This document shows, in pieces, positions 35,079 through 42,779 of a DNA stretch of 64,000 nt (the stretch's first letter is position 1; each line of letters begins with the position of its first letter). Both the position numbers and the translations under genes were made by a program. The notes beneath the pieces were generated by a model, which made no database searches, was not told where the DNA came from, and was given only the letters and a program-made list of their open reading frames with translations. This DNA comes from UBA7359 sp038142205 (GTDB taxonomy: Bacteria; Pseudomonadota; Gammaproteobacteria; Eutrophobiales; Eutrophobiaceae): NCBI GenBank assembly GCA_038142205.1, contig JAYQJO010000001.1:1860001-1924000 (forward strand). Reading direction: 5' to 3'.

Positions 35079-35822
35079 TTATGTACCGAGTCCTTTATAA
35101 AGCTGCATTGCATTTTTTAAATCTTCCCAGACTTTTCTTTTTTCTCGTGGAGAACGCAATAAATAAGCAGGATGATAGGTAACAATCACTGGCAATTCGC
35201 TATCTGGGTATTGATAACGATTACCTCGCATCTTTCCTATCGGGGTATCTACTTTCAATAGGTTCTGCGCGGCAATACGACCAACAGCCAAAATTATTTT
35301 CGGATTAATTAATTCAATTTGCTGTCTTAAATAAGATTCACAGGCAACGACTTCTTCTGTTTTTGGATCACGGTTGTTTGGAGGTCGACATTTTAGAATA
35401 TTCGCAATAAAAACCTGCTCTCTTTGTAAGCCTATTGCTAATAACATTGAGTTTAAGAGCTGGCCTGCACGACCAACAAATGGTTCTCCCTGTCTGTCTT
35501 CATCAGCGCCTGGTGCTTCACCAATCACCAACCAATCTGCTTGTGGGTTTCCTACTCCAAAAACAGTTTGTGTTCTTGTTTGATGTAATTCACATTGAGT
35601 ACAAATAGAAACTTCTTTTTTTAATGCCGCAAGTTCTTCCGGAAAACTAGCCGGAATAGAAGTTGCTTTTTCAGAAGTCTTTTTAACGGACTTTGCTTCT
35701 ACTTTTTCTTTAAGATTATCGACAACAAGCTGTTCAGCAACCTTAACAATCTTCTTGTCTCTATCTACCCAGACACCGATGCCCATTTCCTTTAGGTATT
35801 GTTGCTGATGTGATTGCATCAT
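35079..35822 (-). CDS. Uracil-DNA glycosylase, family 4 type (Fe-S)
   Basis: A 247-residue protein with a variable N-terminal extension (1-65, including a Lys/Ala/Glu-rich linker) and a family-4 UDG domain. Cluster cysteines begin at CTQCELHQTR. The catalytic/uracil motif is GEAPGADEDRQGEPFVGRAG, and the second motif is TYHPAYLLR. It removes uracil from DNA. It is a related form of the phage SPO1-type polymerase-associated glycosylases often found beside rimI. Start at ATG 35822, with a second ATG at 35819. Confidence 0.92.
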   Translation of the reverse strand: MMQSHQQQYLKEMGIGVWVDRDKKIVKVAEQLVVDNLKEKVEAKSVKKTSEKATSIPASFPEELAALKKEVSICTQCELHQTRTQTVFGVGNPQADWLVIGEAPGADEDRQGEPFVGRAGQLLNSMLLAIGLQREQVFIANILKCRPPNNRDPKTEEVVACESYLRQQIELINPKIILAVGRIAAQNLLKVDTPIGKMRGNRYQYPDSELPVIVTYHPAYLLRSPREKRKVWEDLKNAMQLYKGLGT

Positions 35823-35828
35823 TAAAAA

Positions 35829-37364
35829 CTACAGTTGCGGGTGTGCTCGTTCAGAAGGCTCAAGTACTTTGTTTAATGCATTGATATAAGCTTTGGCAGA
35901 TGCCAACACAATATCTGTATCTGAACCCAGTCCATTTACAATTCGACCGTCTTTATCCATACGCACCGTTACTTCGCCTTGCGAATCTGTACCGTCGGTA
36001 ACGTTATTAACAGAATAAAGTTGCAAATTACAACCACTGCTAATCATGCTTTCTATAGCTTTGAATGCTGCATCAACAGGCCCACCACCATCTGCATTTG
36101 CATGTCGCTCTTCACCATCAATTGATAAAGTGACTTCTGCTTTAGGCGTTTCGCCAGTTTCAGTCTGTGCTTTAAGCGAGACTAATTTTATTTTTTCATC
36201 CGCGCTTTCCTGAGTGGCATCGGTAACTAGCGCCTGTAAATCATCATCGAACACTTCATGTTTTTTATCTGCTAATGCTTTAAAACGAGAAAAGGCATCA
36301 TTCAAGTCTTCTTCTTTTTCAAAGTTAATACCTAATTCTTCCAAACGGGTACGAAACGCATTACGCCCGGAGTGTTTGCCCAAGACCATTTTATTCGCAT
36401 TCCAACCGACATCTTGCGCTCGCATGATTTCGTAAGTTTCACGACTTTTTAAAACGCCATCCTGATGAATACCAGATTCATGTGCAAAGGCATTGGCGCC
36501 AACAATCGCTTTGTTTGGCTGAACAGGAAAACCGGTAATATTCGAGACTAAGCGCGAACAAGTCATAATCTGTGTTGTATCCAACTGCGTATCGCATTCA
36601 AATACATCACGCCGCGTTCTCACGGTCATAACCACTTCTTCCAAAGCAGCATTACCAGCACGCTCACCCAAACCATTAATCGTACATTCAACCTGTCTTG
36701 CACCATTCATCACTGCTGATAAAGAATTACCAACAGCCAAACCTAAATCATTATGACAATGCACAGAAAAAACAGCTTTATCAGAATTTGGAATATGCTC
36801 GATTAACTTACCAATTAATTCACCGAAATAGAGTGGTAAGTTATAACCCACCGTGTCAGGAATATTAATTGTGCTTGCCCCAGCATCGATGACTTTCTCA
36901 ATAACACGACACAAAAAATCAAATTCCGAACGTCCGGCATCTTCCGGAGAGAATTCAACGTTATCAGTATAGTTTCTAGCTCGTTTCACCGCATGTACTG
37001 CCTGTTCTACGACCTGGTCCGGCTCCATTCGTAATTTCTCGCGCATATGAATCGGTGATGTCGCAAGAAAGGTGTGAATACGCGATGAATTCGCAGGCTT
37101 CAATGCTTCCGCAGCACGGTCAATATCTTTATCCAGCGCACGTGCTAAACCGCAAACGGTGCTATCTGTAATTAATTCAGCAACCGCTTTAACTGAGTCA
37201 AAATCACCTTCGCTAGCAATAGGGAAACCTGCTTCGATAATATCAACGCGCATTTTTTCCAATGCTTTGGCTATACGAAGCTTTTCATCCTTCGTCATTG
37301 ATGCGCCGGGGCTTTGTTCACCATCGCGCAATGTTGTATCAAATATAATTAATTTATCCTGCAT
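35829..37364 (-). CDS. leuA: 2-isopropylmalate synthase
   Basis: First committed enzyme of leucine synthesis. It condenses acetyl-CoA with 2-oxoisovalerate and is feedback-inhibited by leucine through its C-terminal domain. The 511-residue product has the catalytic TIM barrel (IIFDTTLRDGEQSPGASMT, VHCHNDLGLAVGNSL, GLGERAGNAALEEV) and the regulatory LeuA dimer domain (about 390-511, DGGGPVDAAFKAIE). It is probably controlled by the leader peptide at 37486-37578. It closes the ilvB-ilvN-ilvC-psd-pssA-leuA series. Confidence 0.97.
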   Translation of the reverse strand: MQDKLIIFDTTLRDGEQSPGASMTKDEKLRIAKALEKMRVDIIEAGFPIASEGDFDSVKAVAELITDSTVCGLARALDKDIDRAAEALKPANSSRIHTFLATSPIHMREKLRMEPDQVVEQAVHAVKRARNYTDNVEFSPEDAGRSEFDFLCRVIEKVIDAGASTINIPDTVGYNLPLYFGELIGKLIEHIPNSDKAVFSVHCHNDLGLAVGNSLSAVMNGARQVECTINGLGERAGNAALEEVVMTVRTRRDVFECDTQLDTTQIMTCSRLVSNITGFPVQPNKAIVGANAFAHESGIHQDGVLKSRETYEIMRAQDVGWNANKMVLGKHSGRNAFRTRLEELGINFEKEEDLNDAFSRFKALADKKHEVFDDDLQALVTDATQESADEKIKLVSLKAQTETGETPKAEVTLSIDGEERHANADGGGPVDAAFKAIESMISSGCNLQLYSVNNVTDGTDSQGEVTVRMDKDGRIVNGLGSDTDIVLASAKAYINALNKVLEPSERAHPQL

Positions 37365-37485
37365 TTTTCTCTACTCCAAAACTTATGCCCAGTCTATGTT
37401 GATAATCTGAGCAATACAAATAAGAAAGGTGCGTTTTAATAAACGCGGCAATAACCCAAATTGTAAGTACGAAATATTTAGCCCC
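37365..37485 (-). promoter_or_regulatory. leuA 5' leader between leader peptide and leuA
   Basis: The 121 bases between the leader-peptide stop and leuA contain a 6-bp hairpin (GCGTTT/AAACGC, 37432-37447). On the minus strand a loosely T-rich stretch follows (ACCTTTCTTATTT). A short hairpin (GCCC/GGGC, 37481-37492) covers the leader stop. This is the right place for an attenuator terminator and antiterminator, but I see no GC-rich stem with a clean T run, so the mechanism is not certain. Confidence 0.45.
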
Positions 37486-37578
37486 TTAGGGCAGGAGAAG
37501 TAACAGACGTGACAGGATAGGCTGGTTTGCAATCAAACCAGTGCGGGAAAATTCAAATGATTTATTTCCTGTTTTCAT
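37486..37578 (-). CDS. leuL: leuA leader peptide with five tandem Leu codons
   Basis: A short ORF of 30 codons, read from ATG 37578 to TAA 37488-37486. It starts MKTGNKSFEF and ends SRLLLLLP. The five leucines (37506-37492) use CTG, TTA, CTT, CTC and CTG in a row, just before Pro and stop. Two more Leu codons lie earlier, giving seven in thirty. Leader peptides rich in the end-product amino acid are the hallmark of ribosome-mediated attenuation. Its place 121 bp upstream of leuA fits that role exactly. A good Shine-Dalgarno is not visible, and the predicted transcript may begin at the ATG. Confidence 0.75.
   Translation of the reverse strand: MKTGNKSFEFSRTGLIANQPILSRLLLLLP
37522..37541 (-). 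promoter_or_regulatory. Hairpin inside the leuA leader ORF
   Basis: A perfect 8-bp inverted repeat (CTGGTTTG, loop CAAT, CAAACCAG) lies 15 bases before the Leu-codon run. It has the position expected for the pause hairpin of an attenuator. Stable and without a T run, so not itself a terminator. Confidence 0.5.
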
Positions 37579-37585
37579 GCAAAGA

Positions 37586-37613
37586 AATATAGCGTTTTTT
37601 TTATTTTATTCAA
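37586..37613 (-). promoter_or_regulatory. Candidate leuA promoter
   Basis: On the minus strand TTGAAT (37613-37608) and TATATT (37591-37586) are 16 bp apart, between the pssA stop and the leader ATG. The start point would fall at or within a few bases of the ATG at 37578, so the leader peptide could be translated from a nearly leaderless message. Confidence 0.5.
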
Positions 37614-37628
37614 GTATTGATTGGACTG

Positions 37629-38384
37629 TTAATCAGATGATTCCAAGGGTTGTTCCGGTGATTTTCTTGCTTCGCGATGTTTACGTATCGTCAATAATGT
37701 TAACACTGGCCCTGATATCGCATAGATTGCAGCTAATACAAACAGAACCAGAGGCGGTTTCATTGCAATCAGCACAAAGGCCAACACAACTATCAAAACA
37801 GCAAAAAACGGGACGCGGCCTTTAAGATCGAGCTCTTTGAAACTGTGGTAGCGAATATTACTCACCATCAATAATCCAACTGTAATAGTCACTGGAAGAC
37901 AAAAAAACAGAGAGGTCGTTTCACCTATTAATGCGTACACTTCACCACACCAGATCATGCCTGCTAAAACCGCCGCCGCAGATGGGCTGGGCAAGCCTTG
38001 AAAAAAACGCTTATCTTGGCTTTCTGCCTGTGTATTAAATCGAGATAAACGTAATGCTGCCGATGCGGCATAAATAAATGCAGCAAGCCAGCCAAGTTTA
38101 CCCATGTCAGATAAAGCCCATTGATACATCACCAGTGAAGGGGCGATACCGAAAGACACCATATCTGACAGGCTGTCATATTGAACACCAAAGTCGCTTT
38201 GTGTATTCGTCAGTCTTGCAATACGACCATCCATGCCATCGAGAATCATCGCGACAAAAATAGCAATTGCTGCTGATTCAAACTGATGGTTTATAGATGC
38301 AATAATAGAATAGAAACCTGCAAACAGCGCACCTGTTGTAAACAAATTAGGTAATAGATATATCCCACGTCTGCGATTAGACAT
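37629..38384 (-). CDS. pssA: CDP-diacylglycerol-serine O-phosphatidyltransferase
   Basis: Integral membrane enzyme making phosphatidylserine from CDP-diacylglycerol and serine (type II, PssA of the CDP-alcohol family). The CDP-alcohol motif is intact: DGMDGRIARL, then the SDFG and YDSLSD acidic residues (about 47-74). About seven membrane helices fill the 251 residues. It follows the Psd-like gene and precedes leuA, the arrangement seen in many beta- and gammaproteobacteria. ATG start. Confidence 0.95.
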   Translation of the reverse strand: MSNRRRGIYLLPNLFTTGALFAGFYSIIASINHQFESAAIAIFVAMILDGMDGRIARLTNTQSDFGVQYDSLSDMVSFGIAPSLVMYQWALSDMGKLGWLAAFIYAASAALRLSRFNTQAESQDKRFFQGLPSPSAAAVLAGMIWCGEVYALIGETTSLFFCLPVTITVGLLMVSNIRYHSFKELDLKGRVPFFAVLIVVLAFVLIAMKPPLVLFVLAAIYAISGPVLTLLTIRKHREARKSPEQPLESSD

Positions 38385-38415
38385 GTTCTTTATCCTTTAT
38401 TGCATTTTTTGTATC

Positions 38416-38438
38416 GGTAAACATTCCATGAGTTTACC
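38416..38438 (-). promoter_or_regulatory. Hairpin between psd-like gene and pssA
   Basis: GGTAAAC and GTTTACC form a perfect 7-bp inverted repeat with a 9-base loop, 32 bp upstream of pssA on the minus strand. There is no T run in the direction of transcription. Purpose unknown. Confidence 0.3.
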
Positions 38439-38502
38439 TTTGAAAAGACTTAACTGAAAGAATTGAAAACCAAACGGTGACTAAGTTACTGCTATTGAAT
38501 AA

Positions 38503-39171
38503 CTATTCTGTCTGGATTTCTTCATTTTTAATTACACTGGCAGCTTCTCGATGAATTAATTGCCCCAGTACGGTACTGCCTGATTTTACATATTGACCTT
38601 CTTCTACCATAATTTTTGATTCGAGCGGTATAAATACATCAATCAGACCTCCTGAATAAAGATAGCCGCAACGTTGTCCCTGCCCCACTCTTTCGCCTAA
38701 ATGCATATAGAAATGAAATTTGCGGATAAAGTCTTTTAAACGGACAGCCGTAACAACATCATCACCTTCATCTGTTTTTATATGGAAATCAAAGTGCCGG
38801 CGAAATTCATTCTCGTCCGGATTAGAGCACCAATGTTCTACGACTTTCCCCTCTATCGGCGCACGTAAGGAATAAACATCAAAAGCGCGCATTGTTACCT
38901 GAATACGCATTACTTTTCTTTTCAAACGAACATCTTCTGCTTCTTCAATTAATGTGACTACACCATATGCCGGACTGACTACAGCTAATGGTTCTGACGG
39001 TATTTCACGAGAAGGATCGCGTAATAAATAAACAGCGACAAAAAAAAGAAAAAGTATAAAAAAGAAAACAACTGAACTAATAAAAAATTCAGCTAACACA
39101 GCCAGACCTAATAACGCTATCAGGAATGGCCATGCTTCTCGCGCAATAATAGGATACCTGTTATTTGGCAC
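38503..39171 (-). CDS. Phosphatidylserine decarboxylase homologue (short form), key Ser not where expected
   Basis: Short-type phosphatidylserine decarboxylase, 222 residues. Two N-terminal membrane helices (about 12-46, IALLGLAVLAEFF and FFFILFLFFVAVYL) precede the domain with VVSPAYGVVTLIEE, MRIQVTMRAFDVYSLRAPIEGKV, FHFYMHLGERVGQGQRCG and DVFIPLE. In active short-form enzymes a Gly-Ser in an FGSR motif is cut to make the pyruvoyl group. Here the aligned segment reads YSGGLID (Ser173-Gly174-Gly175). A GST at 198-200 lies nearer the C-terminus. Context (pssA, ilvC) supports the family; activity is doubtful. GTG start. Confidence 0.85.
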   Translation of the reverse strand: MPNNRYPIIAREAWPFLIALLGLAVLAEFFISSVVFFFILFLFFVAVYLLRDPSREIPSEPLAVVSPAYGVVTLIEEAEDVRLKRKVMRIQVTMRAFDVYSLRAPIEGKVVEHWCSNPDENEFRRHFDFHIKTDEGDDVVTAVRLKDFIRKFHFYMHLGERVGQGQRCGYLYSGGLIDVFIPLESKIMVEEGQYVKSGSTVLGQLIHREAASVIKNEEIQTE

Positions 39172-39226
39172 CTTATATTACCCAGCTAAATGAAAAAGAA
39201 TGAATTGTTAAAACTTACAACAGTTA

Positions 39227-40243
39227 TTAATTCTTTTCGTGATCCACTAATTGGTTTGCTTTAATCCACGGCATCATCGAGCGAAGCTTCTCACCGACGA
39301 CTTCAATACCGTGTTCACGACTGATTCGACGTTTTGCTTTCAGTGTTGCTGCACCACTCTGGTTTTCAAGAATGAATTCACGTGCAAATTCACCTTGCTG
39401 GATTTCTGTCAGAATCTTCTTCATTTCTTTCTTCGATTCTTCAGTCACAACACGTGGGCCACGGGTAAAGTCACCGTATTCAGCAGTGTTTGAAATTGAG
39501 TAACGCATGTTTGCTATACCGCCTTCATAAATCAGATCTACAATCAACTTTGTTTCATGTAAACACTCAAAGTAAGCCATTTCCGGTGCATAACCTGCTT
39601 CAACCAAGGTTTCGAAACCTGCTTGAATCAGTGCAGTAATACCACCACAAAGTACAGCTTGTTCACCGAATAAGTCAGTTTCGGTTTCTTCTTTGAAAGT
39701 TGTTTCAATAATTCCAGACTTGCCTCCACCAATTGCAGAAGCATAAGATAAAGAAATATCTTTCGCCTGACCTGATGCATCCTGAAATATTGCGATCAAT
39801 GAAGGAACACCGCCGCCACCTGTGTAAGTCGCACGTACTAAATGACCTGGGCCTTTAGGTGCAATCATAATCACGTCAAGATCAGCTCGTGGCATGATTT
39901 GTTGAAAATGAACATTGAAGCCATGAGCAAATGCTAATGCTGCACCTTGCTTAATGTTTGGTTCGATTTCATTTTTATAAAGCTCTGCTTGATGTTCATC
40001 TGGAGCAAGTATCATAACGACATCAGAGCTTGCGACTGCGCCAGCAATAGACTTTACATCTAATCCTGCCGCTTCTGCTTTAGCAGCAGATGAAGAACCT
40101 TCACGCAAACCAACACAAACTTTCACACCAGAATCTTTCAGGTTGTTTGCATGCGCGTGTCCCTGAGAACCATATCCAATAATGGCAACTTGTTTGCCTT
40201 GAATTAAGGATAGGTCTGCGTCTTTGTCATAATAAATATTCAT
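39227..40243 (-). CDS. ilvC: Ketol-acid reductoisomerase
   Basis: NADPH-dependent enzyme of isoleucine and valine synthesis, class I, 338 residues. The Rossmann loop is IIGYGSQGHAHANNL (about 19-33). Further motifs are APKGPGHLVR and the Mg-binding helices DLFGEQAVLCGG and ETLVEAGYAPEMAYFECLHE. The start is ATG 40243 with GAGAG upstream; the open frame reaches 40339, but that would run into ilvN. It follows ilvN by 37 bp. Confidence 0.97.
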   Translation of the reverse strand: MNIYYDKDADLSLIQGKQVAIIGYGSQGHAHANNLKDSGVKVCVGLREGSSSAAKAEAAGLDVKSIAGAVASSDVVMILAPDEHQAELYKNEIEPNIKQGAALAFAHGFNVHFQQIMPRADLDVIMIAPKGPGHLVRATYTGGGGVPSLIAIFQDASGQAKDISLSYASAIGGGKSGIIETTFKEETETDLFGEQAVLCGGITALIQAGFETLVEAGYAPEMAYFECLHETKLIVDLIYEGGIANMRYSISNTAEYGDFTRGPRVVTEESKKEMKKILTEIQQGEFAREFILENQSGAATLKAKRRISREHGIEVVGEKLRSMMPWIKANQLVDHEKN

Positions 40244-40280
40244 AAACTTACTCTCATTAAAAATAGTGTTGTAAAAAATT

Positions 40281-40769
40281 TTATTGGATAGCTTTATCGC
40301 CACGGGCAATGCCAGAAACACCGGAACGAACAACTTCAAGGATTAACTTCTCATCCAATGCTTCAATAAATGCATCCAGTTTTTCGCCAGTACCGGTCAT
40401 CTCGATAGTGAATGATTTTTCGGTAACATCAATAATACGGCCACGAAATATATCATTCATACGTTTAATCTCAGCCCGATCTGTTTTTTTCGCAGAGACT
40501 TTAATCAACATCAATTCACGTTCTATATGTCGAGACTCAACCAGGTCAACAACCTTAACCACATCAACAAGTTTATTAACCTGTTTCATGATTTGTTCCA
40601 CAATCGCATCAGAACCATTAGTAACTAATGTCATTCTTGAAATTTGAGGATTCTCAGTCGGCGCAACCGTTAAAGACTCAATATTAAACCCACGCGGCGA
40701 AAACAAACCAGCAACACGCGATAAGGAACCAGCTTCATTTTCCATAAGTAGTGAAAGTATATGACGCAT
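40281..40769 (-). CDS. ilvN: Acetolactate synthase small (regulatory) subunit
   Basis: Regulatory subunit of acetohydroxyacid synthase, 162 residues, conferring valine feedback control. The N-terminal ACT domain is visible (LLMENEAGSLSRVAGLFSPRGFNIESLTV, residues 7-35). The C-terminal half ends SGVSGIARG. It begins immediately after ilvB. By length it resembles IlvH/IlvN of the full regulatory type. ATG start. Confidence 0.96.
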   Translation of the reverse strand: MRHILSLLMENEAGSLSRVAGLFSPRGFNIESLTVAPTENPQISRMTLVTNGSDAIVEQIMKQVNKLVDVVKVVDLVESRHIERELMLIKVSAKKTDRAEIKRMNDIFRGRIIDVTEKSFTIEMTGTGEKLDAFIEALDEKLILEVVRSGVSGIARGDKAIQ

Positions 40770-40770
40770 A

Positions 40771-42510
40771 TTAAGCTAACTCTCTATCATTATCGGATGA
40801 TAAATGCATTTCGTGATGACCTTTGCCATTCGCAATCATTGGATAAACGTTTTCTGTTTGATCGGTAACGAAGTCCATCAGTACCGTTCGATCTTTCAAA
40901 GCCAATGCTTCTTTAATCGCACCTTCTACATCAGATGCTTTTTCAATACGCATTCCGACATGACCATAACTTTCTGCCATTTTGACAAAGTCAGGTAAGG
41001 CTTCCATATAAGAATGTGAGTAACGACTGGAATAGAAGAATTCCTGCCATTGACGAACCATACCCATGTAACGGTTATTCAGACTCAGAATTTTTATTGG
41101 TGTGTTGTATTGCAAACAGGTCGATAATTCCTGAATACACATCACCAAACTCGCTTCACCAGAAATACAGGCAACTGTTTCATCTGGAAAAGCCAACTTA
41201 ACACCCATTGCTGAAGGTATACCAAAACCCATCGTGCCTAGACCGCCGGAGTTAATCCAACGACGTGGCTTATCAAATTTATAAAACTGTGCTGCCCACA
41301 TTTGATGTTGGCCAACGTCGGAAGTGACATAGGCATCGCCATTGGTCAATTCCCACAGTTTTTCGACAACATACTGCGGTTTAATGACATCTTTAGTGTC
41401 ATCGTATTTAAGACAATCAAGCGCACGCCATTCGTTGATTTGTTTCCACCAGTTTTTCAGCGCAGCCGCATCCGTTTTTTTCGCGCCTTCTTTTTTCAAG
41501 ATAGTTAATAAATCTTTTAGTACATGTTTAACATCACCAACGATTGGAACATCAACAGGGACGTTTTTCGCAATCGAAGATGGATCGACATCAATATGGA
41601 TAATCTTTGCGTACGGGCAGAATTTTTCCAAATCACCGGTAACGCGATCATCAAAACGCGCACCTATTGCAATCAACACATCGCATTGATGCATGGCCAT
41701 ATTCGCTTCATAAGTACCATGCATACCCAACATGCCAACGAACTGTTTATGCGTTGCTGGAAATGCGCCCAAGCCCATTAAAGTATTGGTTATTGGAAAA
41801 CCTAATAATTTTGAAAATTGAGTTAATTCCTTGCTGGCTTCGCCCAGAATAACGCCGCCACCTGAATAAATCATAGGCTTCTTCGCAGACAAAATCAGAT
41901 TCGCTGCTTTTTTAATCTGTCCTGGATGACCTTTAATAACCGGTTTATAGGTTGGCATATCAACTGTTTTTGGATATTCGTAGTCGCACGAATCCGCGGT
42001 GATATCTTTCGGGATATCAACAACAACAGGGCCAGGACGACCACTGGTCGCAACGTAAAACGCCTTTTTAATTGTGGTCGCTAAATCTTTAACGTCTTTA
42101 ACAAGAAAATTGTGCTTAACACAGGGGCGTGTAATACCGACAGAATCCACTTCCTGAAAAGCATCATTACCGATCATGGCTGTTGGAACCTGTCCAGTGA
42201 AAACAACCAGTGGTATAGAATCCAGGTAGGCTGTCGCAATACCGGTGACAGCATTGGTCGCACCCGGACCAGAGGTGACTAGGACAACTCCTGGCTTACC
42301 AGTCGCACGCGCATAACCATCAGCTGCGTGGGTTGCACCTTGCTCATGACGGACGAGAATGTGTTCTACGGCATCTTGCTTATATAACTCATCATAAATA
42401 TGCAAAACCGCCCCACCGGGATAGCCAAACAGGTGTTTAACTCCCTCGTCTTTTAGCGCCCGACAGAAAATTTCTGCACCGCGTAATATTTCTTTCTTTT
42501 TAGCTACCAC
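40771..42510 (-). CDS. ilvB: Acetolactate synthase large (catalytic) subunit
   Basis: ThDP- and FAD-dependent enzyme joining pyruvate with pyruvate or 2-oxobutyrate. VKHLFGYPGGAVLHIYDEL begins the PYR domain; RHEQGATHAADGYARATGKPG carries the ThDP-activating Glu. The ThDP/Mg motif is in GEASLVMCIQELSTCLQYNTPIKILSLNN, where the typical GD is GE. The start is unclear: no ATG precedes the conserved part. I place it at GTG 42510 (579 residues); TTG 42540 is the longest option. Confidence 0.95.
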   Translation of the reverse strand: MVAKKKEILRGAEIFCRALKDEGVKHLFGYPGGAVLHIYDELYKQDAVEHILVRHEQGATHAADGYARATGKPGVVLVTSGPGATNAVTGIATAYLDSIPLVVFTGQVPTAMIGNDAFQEVDSVGITRPCVKHNFLVKDVKDLATTIKKAFYVATSGRPGPVVVDIPKDITADSCDYEYPKTVDMPTYKPVIKGHPGQIKKAANLILSAKKPMIYSGGGVILGEASKELTQFSKLLGFPITNTLMGLGAFPATHKQFVGMLGMHGTYEANMAMHQCDVLIAIGARFDDRVTGDLEKFCPYAKIIHIDVDPSSIAKNVPVDVPIVGDVKHVLKDLLTILKKEGAKKTDAAALKNWWKQINEWRALDCLKYDDTKDVIKPQYVVEKLWELTNGDAYVTSDVGQHQMWAAQFYKFDKPRRWINSGGLGTMGFGIPSAMGVKLAFPDETVACISGEASLVMCIQELSTCLQYNTPIKILSLNNRYMGMVRQWQEFFYSSRYSHSYMEALPDFVKMAESYGHVGMRIEKASDVEGAIKEALALKDRTVLMDFVTDQTENVYPMIANGKGHHEMHLSSDNDRELA

Positions 42511-42779
42511 TTTCTGTACCAAAATTATTATAAAATTCAACCGAAACGCGCGAAGGTACTGAGATTCTTGGGTCAGGTCAAGTTAATGTCTGCGATATTT
42601 CTGAAATAGTCAAAATCGAGCTAAATTACTGTTCAAATTTGCTTCAGGAATAGGAATAAAAGCCTGATTACTTACGCTGCTGCCTAATGTCGTTTATAGT
42701 ACCGCGCTGACTAAACATGGTTGAAAATCAGGTAATAGGCGACATAATCAATTCTTAAACTTTTAAGCTAAATCGGACA

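Noticed and set aside
37541..37825. Plus-strand 94-residue ORF over the pssA end and leuA leader
   Set aside because: Antisense to pssA and to the leader region; no ribosome site and no recognisable product.
40244..40339. N-terminal extension of ilvC
   Set aside because: It overlaps ilvN and precedes the conserved MNIYYDKDADL start, which has its own ribosome site.
42541..42779. Search for an Ile/Val/Leu leader peptide before ilvB
   Set aside because: Only short ORFs without runs of branched-chain codons were found on the minus strand, so no attenuator is claimed there.
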